A stretch of 64,000 nt of DNA, taken from the NCBI GenBank assembly GCA_021817345.1, contig JAKAVC010000138.1:1-64000 (forward strand). The letters are read 5' to 3'. The notes beneath the pieces were generated by a model. The model had not been told where the DNA came from. It did no database searches and saw nothing but the letters and a program-made list of their open reading frames with translations. The position numbers and the translations under genes are program-made. The DNA is from Deltaproteobacteria bacterium. GTDB lineage: Bacteria > Desulfobacterota > Binatia > Binatales > Binataceae. Positions within the stretch are counted from its first letter, which is position 1. The number at the start of each line of letters is the position of its first letter. This document shows positions 20,871 to 31,813 of the stretch, in pieces.

Positions 20871-23225
20871 ATGCTGAACGATAGCGCAATCTCCGCACCG
20901 CACGACGAGAAAACCGGCCACGGGCTGACCACCCGGGAAGCGCGCGAGCGCCTTGCGCGCTACGGTCCCAACGCGGTTGCGGAGGAGCGGCCGAGCTTCA
21001 TCCTCGCGCTGCTCGGAAAATTCTGGGCGCCGGTGCCGTGGATGCTCGAGGCGACGATCATCCTCGAACTCGTCCTCGGCAAGAACCCGGAAGCGGGGAT
21101 TATCACGTTGCTGCTCGTCTTCAACGCGGTGCTGAGCCTGCTCCAGGAAAATCGCGCGCAGGGCGCGCTGCTTCTTTTGAAGAAGCGCCTCGCGGTGCGG
21201 GCGCGCGTCCTGCGTGACGGCGCGTGGCGGATGCTCGCCGCGGAGGAGCTGGTGCCGGGCGACTATCTCCATCTGCGCATGGGCGACCTGGTGCCCGCCG
21301 ACGTTCGCCTGGACGAGGGACAAGTCCTTCTCGATCAATCGGCGCTCACCGGCGAGTCGATGCCCGTCGAGACCGGACCCAAAAGCATCGCCCACGCGGG
21401 CGCAATCGTTCGCAGGGGCGAGGCCAGCGGCGAGGTCGTCGCCACCGGGTCGCACACCGCGTTCGGCAAAACGGCTGAGCTGGTGCGCTCAGCGAAAACG
21501 GTAAGCCATCTCCAATCGATCATCTTCACGATCGTCAAGTATCTGGTCGTGATGGACGGCGCGCTGGTTCTTCTTCTGGTCGGATATTCGCAGGTGGTCG
21601 GGATGCACCTCTGGGAGGTTTTGCCGTTCGCACTGATCCTGCTCGTCGCCTCGGTGCCGGTCGCGCTGCCCGCGACGTTCACGCTGGCGACCGCGCTCGG
21701 TTCGCTGGAACTCGCCCGTCATGGCGTGCTCGCGACGCGCCTTTCCGCGATCGAAGAAGCGGCCGCGATGAACCTGCTGTGCAGCGACAAGACCGGCACG
21801 ATCACGAAAAACCAGCTCGCACTCGCCGAGTTCAGAGTTTACCCGCCGTTCACGCAAGACGACCTGCTCCGTATCGCCGCCGCCGCCAGTGACGAAGCCA
21901 CGCAGGACCCGCTCGACCTCGCGATCCTTGCCCGCGCGCGCGAGCGCAATCTTCCCTCCGCGCCATCCGAGCGCGTTGAACTGATCCCGTTCGATCCCGC
22001 GACCAAACTCGCCGAAGCGGTACTGCTTCGCGATTCGACCCGGGTGCGCGTGCTGAAGGGCGCGCCCCAGGCGATCGCCGCCCGCGTCGCGGGCGGTCCC
22101 GCGATCGACGCCGATGTCGAACGCCTTGCGGCGAACGGTTACCGGGTGCTCGCGGTCGCGTCCGGTCCCGACAACGGGCTGCGAATGGCCGGCCTGCTCG
22201 CCTTCGAAGACCCTCCGCGCGAGGATTCCGCCGAACTTGTCAAACGGCTTCGCGGACTCGGCGTGCGGGTCGTGATGGTGACCGGCGACGCTCCCGAGAC
22301 CGCGCGCGCGGTTGCCGCCAGGGTCGGTATTGGCGAACGCGTCTGCCCCGCCGAAAAGCTGCGCGCCGGTATTGACGGCGACGGAAATGATTACGACGTC
22401 TTCGCCGGCGTCTTTCCCGAGGACAAGTTCAATCTCGTGCGCCGGCTGCAGCGAAGCGGCGTCGTCGGGATGACCGGCGACGGCGTGAACGACGCGCCCG
22501 CGCTCAAACAGGCCGAAGTAGGAATCGCGGTCGCCAATGCGACCGACGTCGCAAAGGCCGCGGCAAGCCTCGTGCTCACCAACGCGGGGTTAACGGATCT
22601 GCTCGCCGCGGTGGAGACCAGCCGGCGCATCTACCAGCGGATGCTGACCTACACGCTCAACAAGATCGTCAAGACATTCCAGATCGCCCTGTTCCTGACC
22701 CTGGGCGTGATACTCACTCGCGTCTTTATCATCACGCCGCTTCTGATCGTGCTGCTGCTCTTCGCCAACGATTTCGTAACAATGTCGATCTCGACGGACC
22801 ACGTCTCCTTCTCGCGCACGCCCGACCGATGGCATATAGGCGCGCTGATGGGGGTCGGACTGGTGGTCGGCACGATGGTCCTTATCATATCGTTTGCGCT
22901 TTTCATTTTCGGACGCGACTGGCTCAATCTGCCGCTTGCCCAGTTGCAGACGCTCGTGTTCCTGACGCTCGTATTTACCGGGCAGGGAACCGTCTATCTC
23001 GTGCGCGAGCGGCACCACTTCTGGAACTCCGCGCCGAGCCGATGGCTTCTCGTCAGTTCAATCGCTGACATTTCGGTCGTAAGCGCGATGGCGGCGCGGG
23101 GAATCCTGATGGCGCCGCTCGGATGGACGGTGATCGGAATCGTGCTCGGAAGCTGCGCGGTTTATATGGCAGCGCTCGACTTCCTCAAGGTCTTCGCGCT
23201 GAAGGGCTTCAATTACGCCGCCTGA
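20871..23225 (+). CDS. Plasma-membrane-type (PMA/type III) proton-efflux P-type ATPase
   Basis: GLTTREARERLARYGPNAVAEERPS; phosphorylation loop CSDKTGTITKN; hinge TGDGVNDAPALKQAEVGIAV; short 784-aa PMA-like architecture. Confidence 0.88.
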   Translation: MLNDSAISAPHDEKTGHGLTTREARERLARYGPNAVAEERPSFILALLGKFWAPVPWMLEATIILELVLGKNPEAGIITLLLVFNAVLSLLQENRAQGALLLLKKRLAVRARVLRDGAWRMLAAEELVPGDYLHLRMGDLVPADVRLDEGQVLLDQSALTGESMPVETGPKSIAHAGAIVRRGEASGEVVATGSHTAFGKTAELVRSAKTVSHLQSIIFTIVKYLVVMDGALVLLLVGYSQVVGMHLWEVLPFALILLVASVPVALPATFTLATALGSLELARHGVLATRLSAIEEAAAMNLLCSDKTGTITKNQLALAEFRVYPPFTQDDLLRIAAAASDEATQDPLDLAILARARERNLPSAPSERVELIPFDPATKLAEAVLLRDSTRVRVLKGAPQAIAARVAGGPAIDADVERLAANGYRVLAVASGPDNGLRMAGLLAFEDPPREDSAELVKRLRGLGVRVVMVTGDAPETARAVAARVGIGERVCPAEKLRAGIDGDGNDYDVFAGVFPEDKFNLVRRLQRSGVVGMTGDGVNDAPALKQAEVGIAVANATDVAKAAASLVLTNAGLTDLLAAVETSRRIYQRMLTYTLNKIVKTFQIALFLTLGVILTRVFIITPLLIVLLLFANDFVTMSISTDHVSFSRTPDRWHIGALMGVGLVVGTMVLIISFALFIFGRDWLNLPLAQLQTLVFLTLVFTGQGTVYLVRERHHFWNSAPSRWLLVSSIADISVVSAMAARGILMAPLGWTVIGIVLGSCAVYMAALDFLKVFALKGFNYAA

Positions 23226-23365
23226 TACGCGCGCCAGCGTCGGTGCGGCGGGTTGTTCCGGTCGCGCGCATCGGTGAAACTGGCTTGGCCGCGCGGGCAT
23301 GAAATCTGGTATGGTGCCGCGGCGGGGCGGAGAAAAAGGGGAATCTCTCGCTTTCGGGGACGCTT

Positions 23366-24439
23366 ATGGGGGACGATGCAAAAGCCTTCGACCGGGACAA
23401 GGCCAGGAAGTTTTTAGGCCAGATAACCAACGATTTGGGCGCGGCGATGCTCGGCGCGCTGACCTATATCGGCGACCGGCTCGGAATCTTCAAGGCGCTT
23501 TCCTCCGGCCAATGGCTCACCAGCGAGGAACTCGCGCGCCGCACCGGGCTGAGCGAGCGCTATCTCCGCGAATGGCTCGGCGCGATGGCGGCGGCGGGCT
23601 ACGTCGAGTACGAGCCGACTGAGCGCGCCTACATGATGCCGCCCGAGCATGCGCTGGTGCTGGCCAACGAGGACTCGCCATTTTTCATGGGCGGATTCAT
23701 CCAGATGGTAGTGCCGAACGTCACGATGGCGCCGCGCGTGGCGGACGCCTTTCGCACCGGCAGGGGCGTTCCGCAAGGCGACTATCCGCCCGAGACATTC
23801 CACGCGATGGAGCGCTCGTCGGCCGGAATGTTCCGTCATCGTCTGGTCCGCAAATGGCTTCCCGTGATGCCCCAGGTGGTCGAAGCGCTAAACTGGGGCG
23901 CAACCGCCGCCGACGTCGGATGCGGGAGCGGACGCGCCGCGATAGCCCTGGCCAGCGCGTTTCCCGACACGCGCGTCTATGGATACGACGTCCATCCGGT
24001 CTCGATCGAGCGCGCCCGCGCCAACGCCGAAAAGGCGGGCGTCGCCGACCGCGTGACGTTCGAGGTCCGCGACGGCACCAAACTTCCCGAAGCCCGATTC
24101 GATTTCGTCTCGACCTTCGACGTGGTCCACGACTCCGCCGATCCGGTCGCGCTGCTGCGCTCGATCCGGCGCTCGCTCAAGCCCGCGGGCACCTATCTGA
24201 TGGTGGAGATGAACGTTTCGCCCAACGTCGAGGAAAACCTCAACGCCAAGGGACGCATGATGTACTCGATCAGCACGCTGTATTGCATGACGGTGTCGCT
24301 CGCCGAGGGCGGCGCGGGAATCGGCGCGATGATGGGTGAGCCGAAGGCGCGCGAATTCGCCACCGAGGCCGGTTTCGGCAACTTCCGCCGCCTGCCGATC
24401 GATGATCTGTTCTCAGCGCTTTACGAAATCCGCCCGTAA
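23366..24439 (+). CDS. Class I SAM-dependent methyltransferase with N-terminal winged-helix domain
   Basis: GNAT-negative; wHTH WLTSEELARRTGLSERYLREWLGAMAAAGYVEY; SAM motif ADVGCGSGRAAIALASAFPDTRVYGYDVHPVSIERA. Confidence 0.82.
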   Translation: MGDDAKAFDRDKARKFLGQITNDLGAAMLGALTYIGDRLGIFKALSSGQWLTSEELARRTGLSERYLREWLGAMAAAGYVEYEPTERAYMMPPEHALVLANEDSPFFMGGFIQMVVPNVTMAPRVADAFRTGRGVPQGDYPPETFHAMERSSAGMFRHRLVRKWLPVMPQVVEALNWGATAADVGCGSGRAAIALASAFPDTRVYGYDVHPVSIERARANAEKAGVADRVTFEVRDGTKLPEARFDFVSTFDVVHDSADPVALLRSIRRSLKPAGTYLMVEMNVSPNVEENLNAKGRMMYSISTLYCMTVSLAEGGAGIGAMMGEPKAREFATEAGFGNFRRLPIDDLFSALYEIRP

Positions 24440-24483
24440 GGTCCGTGCGGGTCGGCGAAGACCCGCCGGACGCCTGCCCCCGG

Positions 24484-24936
24484 CTACCGCGAGGGCCGCG
24501 CACATGCGGGGCAGAGGCCTCGAAAGGTAACCTGGATATCGCTGATCGCGAAGCCGTATCGCTGGTCAGCCGGCAGCGAAATATCGCCGAGCGGGACCAC
24601 GTCGCGAACCGTCCCGCAACGATCGCAGATCAGATGCTGATGGGGCCTCTCGACGTTGGGGTCGTAACGCCTCGGCCCCGCGTCGATGGTGATTTCGCGA
24701 ACCTCGCCGAGCGCGTGCAACTGGTTGAGCGTGTTGTAGACCGTGGCGCGGCTGATCTCGGGCAGGCGCCCGACGGCACGCTCAAACACCTCGTCCGCGG
24801 TGAGATGCACGTGCGCTCCCTCCAGCGCCTCGGCGATCACCCGGCGCTGCGCCGTCAGGCGCAGACCATGACGGCGCAGGCGCGCCAACAACGACGCGCC
24901 GTGCACATGTTCAACTTGTTTGCGCGCTCTTCTCAC
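24484..24936 (-). CDS. Fur/PerR-family metalloregulator
   Basis: LRRHGLRLTAQRRVIAEALEGAHVHLTADEVFERAVGRLPEISRATVYNTLNQLHALGEVREI; CDRCG and CPAC zinc pairs; divergent from katG. Confidence 0.9.
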   Translation of the reverse strand: MRRARKQVEHVHGASLLARLRRHGLRLTAQRRVIAEALEGAHVHLTADEVFERAVGRLPEISRATVYNTLNQLHALGEVREITIDAGPRRYDPNVERPHQHLICDRCGTVRDVVPLGDISLPADQRYGFAISDIQVTFRGLCPACARPSR

Positions 24937-24970
24937 AATGCCGATGCGCCCAAGGCCCTCTTTCGCAAAC

Positions 24971-25151
24971 CTAGTGTGGCGTCCCAGTAATAATTTTTGC
25001 AGCGGACGCCAGTGGCACGAGATTCTTCACTTCGGCAGCCTTCGCTCAGAATGACCAACAACCATGCGCGCGCCTGTCATTCTGAGCGAAGCGAAGAATC
25101 TCTTTCCACCGAGCGACGTCTCATCAACTTATCTGCGGGACACCACACTAG
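24971..25151. mobile_element. MITE-like non-coding inverted-repeat element
   Basis: Imperfect 23-nt terminal inverted repeats: CTAGTGTGGCGTCCCAGTAATAA (24971-24993) vs reverse complement of 25129-25151 CTAGTGTGGTGTCCCGCAGATAA (18/23 identical); no ORF inside; nested inverted repeat. Confidence 0.6.
25019..25102. repeat. REP-like inverted repeat (GAGATTCTTC..CTTCG..CTCAGAATGAC)
   Basis: Left arm 25019-25055 and right arm 25076-25102 are reverse complements apart from one substitution and a 10-nt insertion. Confidence 0.75.
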
Positions 25152-25163
25152 CAGAATCGGCGC

Positions 25164-25193
25164 TTGACTAAAAGCAGTCTTTCTTTTAAAAGA
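25164..25193 (+). promoter_or_regulatory. Candidate katG promoter with overlapping palindromic operator
   Basis: TTGACT (25164-25169), 17-nt spacer, TAAAAG (25187-25192), overlapped by perfect 12-bp palindrome TCTTTTAAAAGA (25182-25193). Confidence 0.45.
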
Positions 25194-25248
25194 GTCTAAA
25201 CAAGGATTACGTCCAAACTTTTGCAAGCGCCCTTAAGGCAAGGACTGA

Positions 25249-27459
<2,211 letters not shown>

Positions 27460-27605
27460 TCTCTCGCCTCTTCGGCGGCGTCGCGACCGTCACCCGATGC
27501 CGCCGAAGAGGCCGCTTCATTCTCGCGCAGCCAAAAGGAGCGCCGCGTTCCGATGCGGCAATCACCGAGGGGCTGGCGCGCCTTAGCCGCGGAAGAATCG
27601 CGCGA

Positions 27606-28454
27606 TTACCGCGGTTTGCGGGCGCGGACGAACGCGCTCATGAACTTGCCGTCAACCAGCGGTGCGATTTCGGCCACGTCCAGCCCGGAGTCCTTCAAAA
27701 ACGAACCTGCCTGCTCGGCCGTGTACACCCGCGTCGGCTCGACGGCTATCTCTTCGAATCCGGCCGCGGCAAGCTTCGCGCGATACTCCGACTCTTCGAG
27801 CGCTCCGGCGACGCATCCGGCCCACAGCTCCATGTCCCGCCGGATCCGGCCCGGAATCTCGCCTCGCACCACGATATCGGAGACCGCGAACCTGCCGCCG
27901 GGCTTGAGAACACGGAACGCCTCGGCCAGAACGCGATCCTTGTCACCCGACAGATTGATGACGCAGTTGGAGACGATCACGTCAACGGAATTATCCGGCA
28001 GCGGAATATTCTCGATCTCACCTTTTAGGAATTCGACGTTCTGGACTCCTGCCTTGCGCTGGTTTTCCCGCGCAAGCGCCAGCATCTCGTCCGTCATGTC
28101 GAGCCCGTAGGCTTTTCCCGCCGGGCCAACCCGCCGCGCCGAGAGCAGGACGTCGATTCCGCCGCCCGATCCGAGATCGAGCACGGTCTCCCCCGGCCTC
28201 AGCTCGGCCAGCGCGGTCGGATTGCCGCATCCGAGCGACGCCGCCACCGCTTCGGCCGGCAACGCCGCCTTGTCGCTGTCGGCGTAGAGATTCGAAGTGA
28301 TCGGCTGCTCGGCCAAATCGGCGGAGGTGCCGCAGCACGCGGTTTCCTGCTGGCCGCCGCAACAGGAAGTGCCCGGCTGATTTATGACTCGCAGCGCCGC
28401 GCCCGCGTATCTCCGGCGCACGCTCTCTTTGAGTTCCTCGTTGTTGGCGCTCAT
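27606..28454 (-). CDS. arsM: Arsenite methyltransferase
   Basis: SLGCGNPTALAELRPGETVLDLGSGGGIDVLLSARRVGPAGKAYGLDMTDEMLALARENQRKAGVQNVEFLKGEIENIPLPDNSVDVIVSNCVINLSGDK; N-terminal SCCGG/ACCG cysteines; next to arsR. Confidence 0.9.
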   Translation of the reverse strand: MSANNEELKESVRRRYAGAALRVINQPGTSCCGGQQETACCGTSADLAEQPITSNLYADSDKAALPAEAVAASLGCGNPTALAELRPGETVLDLGSGGGIDVLLSARRVGPAGKAYGLDMTDEMLALARENQRKAGVQNVEFLKGEIENIPLPDNSVDVIVSNCVINLSGDKDRVLAEAFRVLKPGGRFAVSDIVVRGEIPGRIRRDMELWAGCVAGALEESEYRAKLAAAGFEEIAVEPTRVYTAEQAGSFLKDSGLDVAEIAPLVDGKFMSAFVRARKPR

Positions 28455-28521
28455 CCGCTTTTCTCCTTTTCTCCCGGCCCGGATAGCCCGTCATGATTGA
28501 CTTCCACGGTACGATACCTCT

Positions 28522-28537
28522 ATAAATCTAGAATTAT
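28522..28537. promoter_or_regulatory. Imperfect palindrome overlapping arsR start codon (candidate ArsR operator)
   Basis: ATAAATCTAGAATTAT, 14/16 self-complementary, spans into ATG at 28536. Confidence 0.35.
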
Positions 28538-28892
28538 GGAAAAGTCAAGCGCGATCGCCGCGCTGGGCGCGCTGGCGCAGGAAACCCGCCTCGATATTTT
28601 CCGCATGCTGGTGCAGAGCGGACCCGAAGGGATGGCCGCCGGCGAACTCGGCCAGCGCCTTGGACAGCCTTCGCCCACAATGTCGTTTCATTTGACCCAG
28701 CTCAGGTTCGCCGGACTCGTGAATTCGCGCCGCGAGGGCCGTTCGATCATCTACAGCGCGAATTTCACGGCAATGCGCGCTCTGATCGGCTATCTGACCG
28801 AAAACTGCTGCGCCGGCCGCTCGAAGACCTGTTCGCAACGAGCCCGCGCCCGCACCCAATCCGCCGGAGCTCAGGCCCGCAATTCCGGTTAA
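28536..28892 (+). CDS. ArsR/SmtB-family transcriptional regulator
   Basis: MEKSSAIAALGALAQETRLDIFRMLVQSGPEGMAAGELGQRLGQPSPTMSFHLTQLRFAGLVNSRREGRSIIYSA; divergent from arsM. Confidence 0.92.
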   Translation: MEKSSAIAALGALAQETRLDIFRMLVQSGPEGMAAGELGQRLGQPSPTMSFHLTQLRFAGLVNSRREGRSIIYSANFTAMRALIGYLTENCCAGRSKTCSQRARARTQSAGAQARNSG

Positions 28893-28929
28893 TCCAGGCA
28901 AACGCGCGCATAATCGCGATGCCGACCGC

Positions 28930-30753
28930 TCATCCCAGGCGCTCGCGCAAGGCGTCGCGCAGGGCGGGAACAATCACCGCCCAGTCGCAGACGAGGCCGA
29001 AGTCGGCGCGCTCGAAGATGAGCGCCTCGGGGTCGTTGTTGATCGCGACCACCGTTTCGGCCTTCTTCAGGCCCACCGTATGGTTGGGCGCGCCGCGCAC
29101 TCCGACCGTGATATAAAGCCGCGCGTCGAGCGCCTTGCCCGTCAGTCCCACCTGATGCTGGCGCGGAACCCATCCCGCGTCGGTGACGCGCCTGGTCGCG
29201 CAAATTCCGGCGCCGAGCACGCGCGCCAGTTCCTTGACCGCCTCGACGCCTTCGGGTCCGCCGACGCCCATGCCCACACCGACAATCACTTCGGCGCCTT
29301 CCAGCCGCGCAACCGAGGTGTCGAGCAGCGGATGCTCGGCGACAAGCCGGCTGAGCGGCTTTTTGAGCACGAGCCTCACGGTTTCGATTTCGCCGCGGCG
29401 TTTGGGGTTCGGCTCGGCAAGTTCGAGCATCCCGGCCCGCACCGTCGCCATCTGCGGGTAGGTCTTCGACAGGATCGGCGCGACGATATTTCCGCCGAAG
29501 GCCGGCTTAAGCGCGACCATCCGCTTCTCCCCGTCGATCTCAAGCCCGATCGCGTCGCCGGTAAGCCCGAGCCCAAGGCGCGCGGCGAGCCTCGGCGCCC
29601 AATCGCGGCCGCGCTCGCTCGCCGCAGCCAGCAGCGCCCACGGCCTGCGCTCCATGACCAGCGCCGCCATCGCTTCGGCAGCGGCCTCGGGCGTGTAGGT
29701 TTCGAGTTCGGGGCTTTCGAGCGCGATTATCCGGTCCGCGCCGTAGCTGGAAAGAAGGTCCGCGTGCCGCACAAGCAAGCCGGACAATCCCACCGCGACG
29801 AGCGCGCCGCCCGTTGCGCTCGCGAGCTGGTCGCCGCGCGAAAGCATCTCCAGCGTGGTTCGGGTGATTGCCCCGTTGAGATCGGTTTCGACCGCAACCC
29901 ATACGCCGCTCCCGCTGAGCGGTTTGCGTATCGCGGATGAAATCGCGCGGCGTTCGCGCGCGCGTGGTTTGAGCGCGCCGGCGCGGTCAAGATGCTCTAT
30001 CAGCTCGCGCGCCGCGCGCTCGGGATCGCTCGGATCGATATGGCGGCATCGGGCTTTCGGCGTTTCGACCACGCGGATTTCCGAAACCCAGGTCGGCGAG
30101 CCCGCGAAGCCCAGCTCCGACGGCTCAAGTCCGAGAGCGTTTGCCGCAACCTTCTCGACGGTTTTCGATTTCGCGCGCTCGGCCGCTTCCGCCTTGACCT
30201 TTATCGGCTGTGCGACGCGTTCCGCGCAGGTCAGCACCGCGGGCATCGCGGCCTCGATTTCCTCGTATCCTTCGTCGCTCTCGCGCTCGGCGCGCAGCAC
30301 TCGTCCGTCGATATCGAGCTTCCTTACGCCGGTTATCTGCGCGACACCGAGCAGTTCCGCAAGCTCGGGGCCGACCTGTCCGGTTTCCGCGTCGAGCGAG
30401 TATTTGCCGAGCAGGACGAGATCGAAACCGCCCTTCTTGAGCCATGCGGCGAGAGAGCGCGCGGTTGCCAGTGTGTCCGAGCCGGCAAACGCCGGGTCCG
30501 TCAGATGCACCGCGCGGTCCATTCCCATCGCGAGCGCATCCCTGAGCGCCTGTTCCGCCTGCGGCGGTCCCATCGTGACAACCGTCGTCTCGGCGCCGAG
30601 CCGGTCCTTCAGTTGCGCGGCGCGCGAAAGCGCGCGCAGGTCGAAGGCGCTAATCACGTTGGGACCGCCGCGACGGATAGTCCTGGTTTCGGGATCGAAA
30701 TTGGCTTCCTCGATAAGCGGAATTTGCTTGATACAGACGGCGATTTTGAGCAC
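28930..30753 (-). CDS. Electron transfer flavoprotein, EtfB-EtfA fusion
   Basis: N-terminal LKIAVCIKQIPLIEEANFDPETRTIRRGGPNVISAFDLRALSRA (EtfB) continues without a stop into VWVAVETDLNGAITRTTLEMLSRGDQLA... and C-terminal RGAPNHTVGLKKAETVVAINNDPEALIFERADFGLVCD (EtfA). GTG start with upstream GGGAG. Confidence 0.88.
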   Translation of the reverse strand: MLKIAVCIKQIPLIEEANFDPETRTIRRGGPNVISAFDLRALSRAAQLKDRLGAETTVVTMGPPQAEQALRDALAMGMDRAVHLTDPAFAGSDTLATARSLAAWLKKGGFDLVLLGKYSLDAETGQVGPELAELLGVAQITGVRKLDIDGRVLRAERESDEGYEEIEAAMPAVLTCAERVAQPIKVKAEAAERAKSKTVEKVAANALGLEPSELGFAGSPTWVSEIRVVETPKARCRHIDPSDPERAARELIEHLDRAGALKPRARERRAISSAIRKPLSGSGVWVAVETDLNGAITRTTLEMLSRGDQLASATGGALVAVGLSGLLVRHADLLSSYGADRIIALESPELETYTPEAAAEAMAALVMERRPWALLAAASERGRDWAPRLAARLGLGLTGDAIGLEIDGEKRMVALKPAFGGNIVAPILSKTYPQMATVRAGMLELAEPNPKRRGEIETVRLVLKKPLSRLVAEHPLLDTSVARLEGAEVIVGVGMGVGGPEGVEAVKELARVLGAGICATRRVTDAGWVPRQHQVGLTGKALDARLYITVGVRGAPNHTVGLKKAETVVAINNDPEALIFERADFGLVCDWAVIVPALRDALRERLG

Positions 30754-30778
30754 GAATAAACTCCCGGACTTCACCGGG

Positions 30779-30833
30779 AAGGCTAACCGAGCGCGGCACG
30801 ACTATGCAATAAAGTTTCCTCGGGGTTAGCCTT
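30779..30833. promoter_or_regulatory. Perfect 10-bp inverted repeat in etf/btuF-like divergent intergenic region
   Basis: AAGGCTAACC (30779-30788) and GGTTAGCCTT (30824-30833). Confidence 0.45.
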
Positions 30834-30868
30834 TAAGAACGGTGCCTGGATAGGCTAGTTTTCGCGAT

Positions 30869-31813
30869 ATGGGATTGAGGCCGCTTCTTGTCCTTATTTG
30901 TGCGATGGCGGCGCTTGGCGCGGCTGCGATTTCGCCCGTGGCGGGTGCGCATGGGGCGGAAAATGCTTCGAGCAGCCGCGCGCGTATTGTCTCGCTTGCG
31001 CCGTCAGTCACGGAGACTCTTTTCGCAGTCGGCGCGGGCAAGGACGTGGTCGGAGTTTCCGAGTTCGACGACTATCCGCCCGCGGTCCGAAAGCTCCCGC
31101 GAGTCGGCACTTTTCTCACTCCCAATGTCGAGGCGATCGCCGCGCTTCGTCCCACGCTTGTCATCGGTCTTGCCAACTCGGCCAACCAGCGCGAAGTCCA
31201 TGCGTTAAGCGAGATGGGCTATCCGACGCTGATGGTCAAGGAAAATTCAATCGCCGAAATCGAGCACAGCATCACGGTCATCGGGGAGCGAACCGGGCAT
31301 CCGCGCCGAGCGAACAAGGTGGTCGCCGCAATCCAGGCGCGGATAAACAAGGTCCGCAAGCTGATGAGCCGCGTGATCGATCGGCGCGTTCTGATGCTGG
31401 TCGGGCATGAGCCGATGGTCGCGGTGGGACACGGCACGTTTCTCGGCCAACTGCTGGCGCTGGCGCACGGAACCAATATCGCCGACGGCCTTCCCGGTTC
31501 ATGGCCGCGGGTCAGCATCGAGTACGTAATCGCGAAGAAACCGCAGGTGATACTCGACGGGCAGATGGGAACCGACACGTCCACGCTCGGTGATTTCTGG
31601 TCCCGGTTTCAGATCATTCCCGCCGTACGCGAGCATCGCGTTCACGGCTACCCGACCGATCCCACGCTGACCCCCGGTCCGCGTATCGGCCAGACGCTCA
31701 TGACGCTCGTACGGCTGATCCATCCCGAGGCCTTCGCAAGCGGCGTCGTCACCGCCGAGAAAGCGCGATCCACACCCGCGGAGATTGCGACTGCGTCGGA
31801 TTTCGCGCGATGA
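30869..31813 (+). CDS. ABC transporter periplasmic substrate-binding protein (cobalamin/siderophore/heme type, BtuF-like)
   Basis: Signal peptide; RIVSLAPSVTETLFAVGAGKDVVGVSEFDDYPPAVRKLPRVGTFLTPNVEAIAALRPTLVIG. Confidence 0.88.
   Translation: MGLRPLLVLICAMAALGAAAISPVAGAHGAENASSSRARIVSLAPSVTETLFAVGAGKDVVGVSEFDDYPPAVRKLPRVGTFLTPNVEAIAALRPTLVIGLANSANQREVHALSEMGYPTLMVKENSIAEIEHSITVIGERTGHPRRANKVVAAIQARINKVRKLMSRVIDRRVLMLVGHEPMVAVGHGTFLGQLLALAHGTNIADGLPGSWPRVSIEYVIAKKPQVILDGQMGTDTSTLGDFWSRFQIIPAVREHRVHGYPTDPTLTPGPRIGQTLMTLVRLIHPEAFASGVVTAEKARSTPAEIATASDFAR

Noticed and set aside
30775-30868. Possible cobalamin riboswitch upstream of the BtuF-like gene (GGTGCC string)
   Set aside because: Too short before the start codon and no B12-box (GCCACTG-like) or conserved core seen.
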